In this document: positions 1 through 9,016 of the stretch, piece after piece
Layout: each line of letters starts with the position of its first letter
Numbering within the stretch: the stretch's first letter is position 1
Origin: Diogma glabrata
Taxonomy: Eukaryota; Arthropoda; Insecta; Diptera; Cylindrotomidae
DNA length: 64,000 nt
NCBI GenBank assembly: GCA_963693315.1
Contig: OY856186.1
Location: 302,104,144-302,168,143, forward strand
Reading direction: 5' to 3'
Position numbers and translations under genes: made by a program
Notes under the pieces: model-generated
Database searches by the model: none
Told to the model about the DNA's origin: nothing
Seen by the model: the letters and a program-made list of their open reading frames with translations, nothing else

Positions 1-1137
1 ATTAAGCAAGGCACTTTTAGATTTTTTGTTTTAGAAATAATACGCTTTCCCGGCGAGCGTTATTACCGTGTTTTTTACTTTCGAACTTCAGACTAACTTT
101 TTATTCAATTTTCTATATTATTTATAGAAAATTTTGAATGGAAAATTGACCAATCACAAAATAGTAAAATTTTTTCTATTTTATGAATGAATCGAAATGG
201 TGAGAACCAATTATTCAGCATTTTGATATTTTTAATTAAAAATGTTATATATTTTTTGTATATGTTATTTGAATCGTCGTTTCCGTTAATCGAATTTTTA
301 TTTAATTGTTTAATATGTTTGGATTATCATAATTGGTTTTAGTTTTATATTATAGGAATTTTTGTAAGTGAGACATTTTTTGAACGGAAAGTTTTTTGAT
401 AGTTTTTCCATATATTGTATGTTTGGATTATTTTAATTTGGATTTGGTTTTATAGAAAATCGCTGAGAATGGAATTTTGGTGTGAATGGAAAAATTGTTG
501 GGTAATTGAATTAATATTTATATTAATTAAAACATGTTTTAACATGTTTGTTTGGTGGAAATTGCTTAGCTTAGGCGTTTTGAATTTTATTGTATATTCA
601 AGAAATGTTCATTAATTTCATAAGATGATGAAATTAATTTGTAGGGAATATGTTTATAGAATTTTCAATGTATTTATTTTAGACATTGTTGCATTTTATA
701 TTCGGTTTAATAAAAAAATAGCTGAAAATGGATTTCTGGTGAATAGAAAAATTATTGGATAATTGAATTAATATTTATATTAATTAAAACATGTTTTAAC
801 ATGTTTGTTTGGTGGAAATTGCTTAGCTTAGGCGTTTTGAATTTTATTGTATATTCAAGAAATGTTCATTAATTTCATAAGATGATGAAATTAATTTGTA
901 GGAATAGGCTTATAGAAATGTTTGGTTAAACAATATGTTGTAATGTTTGGGAATGGTTGTTACATCTTATGATGAAATAGGGTTTTGGGTTAGAAATGGG
1001 TTTTGTGTGATTTGTTGGGTTGTAATATCATTGGTTTGGTTATAATATTTTTTATTCATTTTATTTGTACTAAACCTTGTGTGGCTTTTGAGATTCTTTA
1101 TAGAGGTTTATGTATATTCCGGTTTAGGAATACTACA
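1..1137 (-). repeat. 3' LTR of the large retroelement, truncated by the window start
   Basis: Bases 1-1140 match 12575-13714 at a constant offset of 12574. The only difference I found is T at 362 against A at 12936. The LTR probably ends at 1137, where the minus strand reads TGTAGTATTCC; identity runs three bases further by chance or as part of the LTR. About 0.8 kb of this LTR should lie before the window. Confidence 0.92.
504..902. repeat. Internal 257-bp-spaced duplication inside the LTR
   Basis: Bases 504-645 are repeated exactly at 761-902, and weaker similarity extends on both sides. Each copy contains the palindrome-rich stretch AACATGTTTTAACATGTT. The same pair occurs in the right LTR at 13078-13219 and 13335-13476. 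Its place in the U3 half suggests duplicated promoter or enhancer DNA; this is inference. Confidence 0.85.
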
Positions 1138-1152
1138 TCTCTCCCCTCGTTG
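1138..1152 (-). promoter_or_regulatory. Polypurine tract (plus-strand primer site)
   Basis: On the minus strand the sequence just before the LTR start is CGAGGGGAGAGA, a purine run directly abutting the 3' LTR. This is the expected position of the second-strand priming site. Bases 1153-1486 are AT-rich 3' untranslated sequence between env and this site. Confidence 0.8.
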
Positions 1153-1486
1153 CAAATATAAAAAATGAAACATGAAGTTTTTCATTTTTTATAGGTTAGA
1201 AATATTGTGCTTTTATAGTGCTTTTTGTGCTTATTATTTTGATCAGTTTGTGTTGTTTTTCTTATTTTATATTATATTTTTCTTATGTCTATTCTAAAAA
1301 TTTATCAACTTTAATAGTTTGATTTTTTCTTAATATTACTATATTTTATTGAATTGTATTGGATTGCATACGTTTTCTTTTTTTTTTTTTTAAAAAAAAG
1401 AAATGTTTTGTTTTATCGTTATTTTTTGAAAAACATAAAATTTATTTATTAAAAAAAAATGATTCATAAATGGTAATTTATTTTAA

Positions 1487-3427
1487 TTATATTGAATCGC
1501 TATTTACGATTTTATTAATACGTCTTGGCTTTGCCGATATCGTTGGTTCTGTTGTGATTGTAGGTTCTGTATATGTGGGGTTGTCTTCGATTGTGTGTAT
1601 GTCTTCAGTAAGTCTTTCGTTTAAGTTTGTTGTTTTTATTGTGTAATTTTTATTTTTTAAATTTAGTCGTTTTCTAAGTCCTTTAAAAAGTAGGACTATT
1701 GATATACAAATAAATCCGATCATTGCTATTGAGCTAAATGAAATATTTAATATTTTTACGTTTTCATTTTGACGTAGTTTCCTTTCAGTTTCGATTTTTT
1801 CTAATTTTGATTCTTGCTTATTTATAGTTTGTAACAGCTGATGAAAGTCATTTTTTCCGTCTTGAGATGTACTGATTATTGGTATTTTTAACGATTTATG
1901 TGTTAATTCGTGTTCTTTAATCGAATTAAATTTAATTTCTTCCATATCTGGGAGTTGTGGGCTTGTAAGGATATGAATTTTTATGTCCTTGTTATTTTCG
2001 TATTTTAGTTGGATTCCATTTGAAATCGCTTCACAATTATTATATAAATATAATACAACTGTTCTATTTACATTGAGTAATGTTTCGTTATTATTTTTAC
2101 ATTTTATATGAATGTTAAAACTTTCTTTAGTTATCAGTAACCATGAGTTTGGTGCAAACATTCGAACTATTAGATTTTTTGGAAATTCTATCTCTTTGTA
2201 TTCACATGTGTGACTACTTTGCCTAAAAGGATTATCAAACAGTTGGGCCAAACAATTAAATTTTTTGTCTATTATTAGTGGCGAATTTTGTTTACAAATT
2301 TTTGTTTTATATTCTTGTTTTAATAGAATTTCTTGACACTGTTGTAATTCCGTTAAGGATGTAATTTGAAAAGTTTTTGTTTCTAGATTCGTGGCTAATA
2401 TAACGTTTTGTATATCGTACGTTAGAAATGTGTTTTCCTGGATGAATGGTATTGGGTAGGGCTTATGAAGTTTGTATTTAATATCAGTTGGGAGTGGAAT
2501 TTCAATTTTTATAATAATTTTATTCTTGAAAATTACCGAATTTACGTGTAGTAATTGTTGAATGATTAGTGGGTTACCTATATACATACTTTGTCCTTCT
2601 TTCGTAATGTCATCTAATTCCTTCGCGATAATCGTCATGTTTAAGAAAGATGGGTGGATTTTGTTTTCTGTTAAGAAAAGTATGCCCGATATAAAGGTTG
2701 ATAAGATACTTTTTATTTCGTATAATGTATTTATTAATAGATCTGAGACCTCAATTATGGATATTCTTTTCTCTGTTCTGATCTGTTGTTGCGCTTGTTG
2801 CATCGATAACATTTCAATGTCTGTGTTAATTTTACTTATTTCGGTCCAACTATAATTAAGATTTTTTTCAATTTTGTTGAATTTTGTATTGGACCAATTC
2901 ATACTTGTTTTAATGATGCTAGTTTGTTGTTCCAATAATTTAATATTTTCTAAATCGTTTGTTTCTAATCTTTTTACCTTGTTATATAATATTTCTGAAT
3001 CGTCACTATCCATTGTTCCAAATAACGTTTTTTGTAATTTGCCAATTCCGTTGAAGTAACCTGTACTTCGCTTCGTTCTAATCCCTAACAAGTGGCTAAT
3101 TTCGTCTTGTTGTGTGGCTATGTCGTTTATTAATGTGTCTAATTCGTGAATTATGTTTTTGCAATATGGTGTACGTATTATTTCTGATTTTCCTACGTGA
3201 CAAATTTGGTTAATTTCTACTTTAGATTTTTCTATTAATATTGTTATGTTTCTTAAATCTAATATGTCAACTCCAGTGAGGATTGACCATGAATCTAAAT
3301 AAAACATTCCTTCTCCTACTTCTTCGAAAATTATTTTTCTATTACTCACATCTTTAATTGAATACATTGTTGTTGTAGCGCTTCTGATCAGAAATCCCCA
3401 TATAATCGTTTGTAAAATCATTTTCAT
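1487..3427 (-). CDS. env: Envelope-like glycoprotein of the retroelement
   Basis: This is a 646-residue membrane-fusion-type envelope protein in the position of errantiviral env. A hydrophobic N-terminus (residues about 3-17) can serve as signal peptide. A furin-type site, RTKR at 117-120, is followed by a Gly/Phe-rich stretch typical of the fusion peptide of errantiviral Env and baculovirus F-like proteins. A transmembrane helix lies at about 561-581, followed by a basic stop-transfer stretch and a tail of about 60 residues. Several N-glycosylation sequons and paired cysteines fit an ectodomain. The frame is unbroken. It is probably made from a spliced RNA: an AG acceptor lies 6 nt upstream of the ATG. 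Receptor and infectivity cannot be judged from sequence. Confidence 0.88.
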   Translation of the reverse strand: MKMILQTIIWGFLIRSATTTMYSIKDVSNRKIIFEEVGEGMFYLDSWSILTGVDILDLRNITILIEKSKVEINQICHVGKSEIIRTPYCKNIIHELDTLINDIATQQDEISHLLGIRTKRSTGYFNGIGKLQKTLFGTMDSDDSEILYNKVKRLETNDLENIKLLEQQTSIIKTSMNWSNTKFNKIEKNLNYSWTEISKINTDIEMLSMQQAQQQIRTEKRISIIEVSDLLINTLYEIKSILSTFISGILFLTENKIHPSFLNMTIIAKELDDITKEGQSMYIGNPLIIQQLLHVNSVIFKNKIIIKIEIPLPTDIKYKLHKPYPIPFIQENTFLTYDIQNVILATNLETKTFQITSLTELQQCQEILLKQEYKTKICKQNSPLIIDKKFNCLAQLFDNPFRQSSHTCEYKEIEFPKNLIVRMFAPNSWLLITKESFNIHIKCKNNNETLLNVNRTVVLYLYNNCEAISNGIQLKYENNKDIKIHILTSPQLPDMEEIKFNSIKEHELTHKSLKIPIISTSQDGKNDFHQLLQTINKQESKLEKIETERKLRQNENVKILNISFSSIAMIGFICISIVLLFKGLRKRLNLKNKNYTIKTTNLNERLTEDIHTIEDNPTYTEPTITTEPTISAKPRRINKIVNSDSI

Positions 3428-3433
3428 TTTTAT

Positions 3434-3445
3434 CTGTAAAATTAT
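3434..3445 (-). promoter_or_regulatory. Probable 3' splice site for env mRNA
   Basis: The minus strand reads ATAATTTTACAG, ending 6 nt before the env ATG and preceded by an AT-rich, T-rich run. With the donor at 10450-10455 it would remove 3434-10455 and keep the reading frame from the gag start codon into env. Confidence 0.55.
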
Positions 3446-3574
3446 ATATAAACAAAAATTGAATTCTTGGAAAAAATAAAATGTTTATGTTTGTTTTCCA
3501 ATTTTGTTTTGTGTTATATGCCAATTGTTGTTATTTTTATTTCTTTTTTTTTTTTTTAAAAATTTGTATTAGAT

Positions 3575-6500
3575 TTAAATGGTTGCTAATTTCAACCTAT
3601 TAAAGTGTATTACTTTATTCTTATTTCTGATTTTAATTGTACAATTTACTGGGCCATTAATCTTCACGATTTCGTACGGTCCGATCCAATTTTCTGATAA
3701 TTTATTTTTCTTCGCTTCGTTTTTCACATATACTTTGTCTCCTACCTGAAAATTTATGGGATTTACGTATCTGTCATAATATTTTTTATTTGTTTCTTTT
3801 GATTTCCTTAAATATTCTTTGTTAATTAAATTTGCCATCTGGGTCTTATGCTTTACTATATAAAAATAATTCTCGTTATTATAGATTGGACTTGGTGGTG
3901 CCTTTAAGTTTGACGGTAGTGTAATATTGAAGCCGAATAAACATTCCATTGGAGTTAATTTTGAACGGCTGTTAGGTGTGTTGTTGTGTACGAATGCTGC
4001 TTGTCTTAACCATTGGTCCCAGTTTTGTTGATCATGTTGTACGAAATTTCTTAGGTATTCTCCTAGCGGTCTATGACTTCTCTCTAGTATACCGTTTGCT
4101 TGTGGATGATATGCAGTAGTTTCGATCTTTTTTATTTTTAAGAATTTGCAAACTTGTTTAAATACGTCACCTGTGAAATTAGAACCTTGGTCTGTTAATA
4201 AGACTTTAGGTATTCCGAATCTTGAAATTATTTCGTCATAAAAAATTTTGGCCACTGTATTTGCTTCTGCATCTGGCATTGGGTAACAATCGAAAAATCG
4301 TGTTAATTCGTCCTGGAAGGTGAGTATGTATTTATTTCCACTGTGTGTTGTTGGTAGTGGTCCTACCATATCTAGAAATACTTTATCGAAAGCTCTTTCT
4401 GGTATTTTCGAAATTTGCATAGGCATTCTACAAAGTTTTGAGGTTTTATTTTTCTGGCATTTTTGACATTTCTTTACGTAATTTTTTATGTCGTTTATCA
4501 TATTACGCCATTTGTACTCTTTTGCAATTCTCAGATATGTCCTATGTGCTCCTTGGTGACCTCCTAGAGGAGAGTCATGATAATCCTTTAAGATTTGAAT
4601 AATGTCTTCTTGTGCTGTGAGACGTCTAATTTTAGTATATTCCTCTTCTGAGTTTTCCCACTCATCTTCTGATTCAATTGGTATTGTTTGTTCTTTTGAC
4701 ACTGGAACAATTTCTGCTTTATTTTCTGGTCTTTGTCTGGTTTCTCCGTTGCTTGTATCATTTATTTTCTTTGCTGCTTGCGCTCTTGTAATTGCCAGAA
4801 TCTTGTGTGTTTCGTTTTCTTCGTCCATGTTTCCCTCGTTGTTGGGTATTCTACTTAATGTATCAGCATTTTGGTTAGTCTTACCTGGTTTGTACTGTAT
4901 TTCGTAGTCGTATTCCATAAGTTTGATGCTAAATCTTGCGATTTTCGAATTAGGATGCGAAATGTTTATTGCGCCTTTTAGAGGTTTGTGATCTGTGTAA
5001 ATAGTGAATTTCCTCCCATAAAGATAACATCTGAAGGTTTTTACTGCCCATACTATGGCTAGTAATTCCTTTTCTATTGCCGAATATCTTCTCTCTGCGT
5101 CGTTTAATGATCTACTTGCATAAGCGATCGGTTTATCTGAATTTACTATACCTTGTGAAAGTATACCTCCTAATGCCGTGTTGCTCGCGTCTGTCGTTAC
5201 TAAAAATGGTTTTTCGAAATCAGGGTACATTAAAATTGGAGGGTTAATTAAAAGGTTTTTTAAAATTTCGAACGCGTTTTGGCATTCTTCTGTCCATTTA
5301 AATTTGTTATTTTTTCGTAATAGTTTGTTTATGGGTTCCGCGATTTTTGCGAACCCTTCTATGAATTTTCTATAATAATTTGCAAACCCTAAAAATGATT
5401 GAGTTTGTCTTAACGTTCTTGGAATCGGATAATTTTTAATTTTTTCTATTCTACTTGGGTCTGGTAATACCCCGTTTTCCGTGCACTGATGTCCTAGATA
5501 AACTATTTCTTTTCTTAGAAATTGGCACTTTTCTAATTTTACTTTCAAATTAAATTTTCGTAATCGGTCAAATACCTTAATTAGCTTTTCATTATGGTTT
5601 TCTAAGTCTCTTCCGTAAATTACAATGTCGTCCAGATATACATAACATTCGATTCCCTGTAGCCCTGTCAGAATGTGGTTCATTATTCGTTGAAATGTGG
5701 CTGGTGCTCCGGTAAGTCCGAATGGCATCCTTACGAACTCGTAATGTCCAAATGCTGTACTGAATGCAGTTTTTTCACGGTCCGCCTCATCCACTAGAAC
5801 CTGGTGGTATCCATCTGCTAAATCCAATGTTGTGAAATATCTTGAATAGCCAATTTGATCAAGTATTTCTTCGATACGTGGTAACGGGTAAGCGTCGCCT
5901 AAAGTTATTCTATTTAATTTGCGAAAATCGATCACAATACGGAACTTCTTCGTATTATCGGTCGAGCGTTTTTCTACTACTAGCAATGGCGCATTCCAAG
6001 GAGACGTTGACTGTTGGACAATGCCCTGTTCTAACATCTGTTGTATTTGTGTGTTAATTTCTCTTCTTTGTGTTTCCGGTAATCTATACATCTTCTGGTT
6101 AATCGGAGCTATGTTGGGTTGTACTATAATTTTATGTTTTAATACTTCGGTATACGTTAGTTGGTCATTTGGTAAATGAAATATGTCTGAATATTCACGA
6201 CAAATGTTTCTAATGGATAGTCTTTCATTATCTGATAATGTTTCATCTAATTTTAATTGATCTAAGATTTGCTTTTCCCGAATATACTGTGTTGAATTTT
6301 TATAAACATTAGTGTTTAAATTTAAAATGTTTGGAATTTGTGGTAGTTCTGTATTTTCGATTTCGTAATTTGAAAACTTATGTATTTCTGGTTCGTAATT
6401 TTCTAGTATTTCATCTTCTTCGTTCGCGTTTAAGAACCCTAGAATGATTTCTGAATCTTTAGGTTCCGTGATTACGTTTGCTGCGTATACACTTTTCTTA

Positions 6501-9016
6501 GTTTCTTTTGAGAAACATATTAATGTTTCTTCTGGATCATTTTTTACTTTAAATTTTAGTGCTATTTTAGACCTTTTGGGAATTACTATATTTTTTATTT
6601 CTGAAAGTTTTATTTCATTAGATATCATACTTGTTGAAATAGTTTTGTTTATATTTACTTCAGTAGTATTTTTCATTATGTTGTTATGATTTGGGTCTCC
6701 AGTTTCAGTGAAAGACATTTCTGTTGAATAGTTTTTGTTATTTATTATTTTTGTATGATAATTTTTTTCTGGAATCTGACCTTGATTACTGCAATCTGTA
6801 ATATTTTCATTATCATGTGTTATGTCATAAAATTGAAATAGTTCAAGTTCGTTTTTGTTTCTTGAAATTTGATCGGAATCAGTAATTGGGTTAAGGATGG
6901 ACGTTTGTTGTTTTGTCACAGTTTTACAATTTTCTTTTAGTTTGTTTTTATGAATGGAATTCTTGTGTAATATTTGTTCGCTTTGAATTATATTGTTGTT
7001 GTTGTCGTTAGTTAAATTTGTATGATTACATATATTTTGTGAATATGATCTATTTAAGATAGAAATGTTTTCAATTTTTGTATTTGGTATGTTTTGGTTT
7101 ATGTAAATTTCTTCATTTGTTATTTGATTAGGTTTTATCACGTATGGATCGTGTTGAATAGGTTTATAGTTTTTTGATGAAATTATCGGAGTTATCTCGT
7201 ATAGCGAGTTTTGTGGGTTTGAATTAGGAATTGCAGATGAATTTATTGCGTTCGGTTGATCGTTTGTATTTGTTGCATAGATAATTGGTGTGTTAATTAT
7301 ATTTGGAATTGAATTATTTGTAACTGTTTCGTTATTATCATTATATGTGTTGGTATTAGAATCGTATGAATTGGTATCGTGATCTTTAATATTTTGATTG
7401 AAATTATCTGTTTTCGTAATATAATTGTATGTATTCGTATTAGAATCGTATGAATTAGTATCGTAATTGTTAATATTTCTCTTGGAATTATTTGCTTCCG
7501 TAATATAATTGTGTGTATTCGTATTAGAATCGTATAAATTAGTATCGTAATTGTTAATATTTTTCTTGGAATTATTTGCTTCCGTAATATAATTGTGTGT
7601 ATTCGTATTAGAATCGTATAAATTAGTATCGTAATTGTTAATATTTTTCTTGGAATTATTTGTTTCCGTAATATAATTGTGTGTATTCGTATTAGAATCG
7701 TATAAATTAGTATCGTAATTGTTAATATTTTTCTTGGAATTATTTGTTTCCGTAATATAATTGTGTGTATTCGTATTAGAATCGTATAAATTAGTATCGT
7801 AATTGTTAATATTTTTCTTGGAATTATTTGCTTCCGTAATATAATTGTGTGTATTCGTATTAGAATCGTATAAATTAGTATCGTAATTGTTAATATTTTT
7901 CTTGGAATTATTTGCTTCCGTAATATAATTGTGTGTATTCGTATTAGAATCGTATAAATTAGTATTGTAATTGTTAATATTTTTCTTGGAATTATTTGTT
8001 TCCGTAATATAATTGTGTGTATTCGTATTAGAATCGTATAAATTAGTATCGTAATTGTTAATTTTTTTCTTGGAATTTTTTGCTTCCGTAATATAATTGT
8101 ATGTATTCGTATTATATTTATAATTACCTAAATCTAAATTTAGAAGAGTATCAGGATTTTCAACGGTTATTATATTTTCCTTAATGGTTGGTATTTCTTC
8201 TACTATACAGTCGGATGTTGGTTCTTTGCTACGGTTTTGTAACTGAGCCCCAATCTCAGAGATGTTCGAGTCTCCAATACGATTGAAAGTTTGAACTGGT
8301 CGTTTCTGAATACAATTATCAACCCCACTATCAGAGATGTTCGCGTCTAAGATCACATGGGTTATTTGAACTGTTTTTTCAGTATGTTGATTATTTGTAT
8401 CAGAAAATGTTTGTTCAGCTTTAAACTCCCGATTAAGTATGTAGTTTCCATATCCGTTAAATGGAATCGTAATATGTTGCGAAGGTTTTTCCAAATACAT
8501 TTCTAACTTATTATTAATGTTGTCAATTACCGTTCTGTTGTTTAGGAAGTCTCTTCCTAGAATTCCGTCTGTTTCTATGTTTAAATCGTTTGTTACTATA
8601 TGGAAATTGCATTTGCCGTTTAGGCTGTTAAACAATAAACCCTGGGTTACTCCTAGAGTTGTTAAAATTTGATTGTCTATCCCTGTGAATTTTGTTTGAT
8701 TTTCTACTGAATATGTTGTTCCTATTTTAATTGAATTATATTTTAATAATGAGATATCTGCTCCTGTATCTATTAAAAATTTTGCATAATTTGTTTTTGC
8801 AATGTTTAAAGGTAAAATTACAATGGGTGACGGATGTGGTTGGATAGACTGAAGGTTTGAAATGGTTGGATATTTTTTGACGGTATTGGTATTATACCCT
8901 TTATTTAGAATGCTGTATGAGGTCGGGCTTTTGGGTTGGAAGTCCGCTCCTATTTGTTTAAATCTAAAGTGTTTAAAGCTCTCGGCATATCTTCCTCCGT
9001 TACTCGGGGTTTGCAT
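3575..9016 (-). CDS. pol: Pol polyprotein: protease, repeat-rich insert, RT, RNase H, integrase
   Basis: This 1813-residue frame overlaps the end of gag by 67 bp and lies in the -1 frame, so it is most likely made as Gag-Pol. The first ATG at 9016 is only the ORF edge. Aspartic protease: DTGA at 83-86 and ILGRDFL at about 152-158. Residues about 200-950 are an Asn/Thr-rich insert containing the 28-residue repeats. RT follows, with YLDD at about 1127-1130, then RNase H (TDAS at about 1274 and TDHKPL further on). Integrase has an HHCC finger (CQKCQKNK) and a DDE core with aspartates near 1549 and 1610 and the glutamate in LERSHRP near 1645. The usual length of this protein is about 1,000-1,100 residues, so the excess is the insert. 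No stop or frameshift is seen. Confidence 0.93.
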   Translation of the reverse strand: MQTPSNGGRYAESFKHFRFKQIGADFQPKSPTSYSILNKGYNTNTVKKYPTISNLQSIQPHPSPIVILPLNIAKTNYAKFLIDTGADISLLKYNSIKIGTTYSVENQTKFTGIDNQILTTLGVTQGLLFNSLNGKCNFHIVTNDLNIETDGILGRDFLNNRTVIDNINNKLEMYLEKPSQHITIPFNGYGNYILNREFKAEQTFSDTNNQHTEKTVQITHVILDANISDSGVDNCIQKRPVQTFNRIGDSNISEIGAQLQNRSKEPTSDCIVEEIPTIKENIITVENPDTLLNLDLGNYKYNTNTYNYITEAKNSKKKINNYDTNLYDSNTNTHNYITETNNSKKNINNYNTNLYDSNTNTHNYITEANNSKKNINNYDTNLYDSNTNTHNYITEANNSKKNINNYDTNLYDSNTNTHNYITETNNSKKNINNYDTNLYDSNTNTHNYITETNNSKKNINNYDTNLYDSNTNTHNYITEANNSKKNINNYDTNLYDSNTNTHNYITEANNSKRNINNYDTNSYDSNTNTYNYITKTDNFNQNIKDHDTNSYDSNTNTYNDNNETVTNNSIPNIINTPIIYATNTNDQPNAINSSAIPNSNPQNSLYEITPIISSKNYKPIQHDPYVIKPNQITNEEIYINQNIPNTKIENISILNRSYSQNICNHTNLTNDNNNNIIQSEQILHKNSIHKNKLKENCKTVTKQQTSILNPITDSDQISRNKNELELFQFYDITHDNENITDCSNQGQIPEKNYHTKIINNKNYSTEMSFTETGDPNHNNIMKNTTEVNINKTISTSMISNEIKLSEIKNIVIPKRSKIALKFKVKNDPEETLICFSKETKKSVYAANVITEPKDSEIILGFLNANEEDEILENYEPEIHKFSNYEIENTELPQIPNILNLNTNVYKNSTQYIREKQILDQLKLDETLSDNERLSIRNICREYSDIFHLPNDQLTYTEVLKHKIIVQPNIAPINQKMYRLPETQRREINTQIQQMLEQGIVQQSTSPWNAPLLVVEKRSTDNTKKFRIVIDFRKLNRITLGDAYPLPRIEEILDQIGYSRYFTTLDLADGYHQVLVDEADREKTAFSTAFGHYEFVRMPFGLTGAPATFQRIMNHILTGLQGIECYVYLDDIVIYGRDLENHNEKLIKVFDRLRKFNLKVKLEKCQFLRKEIVYLGHQCTENGVLPDPSRIEKIKNYPIPRTLRQTQSFLGFANYYRKFIEGFAKIAEPINKLLRKNNKFKWTEECQNAFEILKNLLINPPILMYPDFEKPFLVTTDASNTALGGILSQGIVNSDKPIAYASRSLNDAERRYSAIEKELLAIVWAVKTFRCYLYGRKFTIYTDHKPLKGAINISHPNSKIARFSIKLMEYDYEIQYKPGKTNQNADTLSRIPNNEGNMDEENETHKILAITRAQAAKKINDTSNGETRQRPENKAEIVPVSKEQTIPIESEDEWENSEEEYTKIRRLTAQEDIIQILKDYHDSPLGGHQGAHRTYLRIAKEYKWRNMINDIKNYVKKCQKCQKNKTSKLCRMPMQISKIPERAFDKVFLDMVGPLPTTHSGNKYILTFQDELTRFFDCYPMPDAEANTVAKIFYDEIISRFGIPKVLLTDQGSNFTGDVFKQVCKFLKIKKIETTAYHPQANGILERSHRPLGEYLRNFVQHDQQNWDQWLRQAAFVHNNTPNSRSKLTPMECLFGFNITLPSNLKAPPSPIYNNENYFYIVKHKTQMANLINKEYLRKSKETNKKYYDRYVNPINFQVGDKVYVKNEAKKNKLSENWIGPYEIVKINGPVNCTIKIRNKNKVIHFNRLKLATI
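7346..8101 (-). repeat. Nine in-frame 84-bp repeats inside pol
   Basis: Residues 306-557 of Pol are nine units of exactly 28 residues. The consensus starts with Y/H-NYITEANNSKKNINNYD and ends LYDSNTNT. Units 2-8 are almost identical in DNA as well as protein; units 1 and 9 are more diverged, and a partial tenth follows. The 84-bp period preserves the frame. The segment lies between protease and RT and is extremely rich in Asn, Thr and Tyr. No known fold is recognisable. Confidence 0.95.

Noticed and set aside
415..615. 66-residue ORF present in both LTRs (also 12989-13189)
   Set aside because: Lies in the LTR, antisense to the element, and exists only because the LTRs are identical.
7346..8101. 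CRISPR-like array of direct repeats
   Set aside because: Units are contiguous 84-bp coding repeats in frame within pol, without spacers, in a eukaryotic genome.
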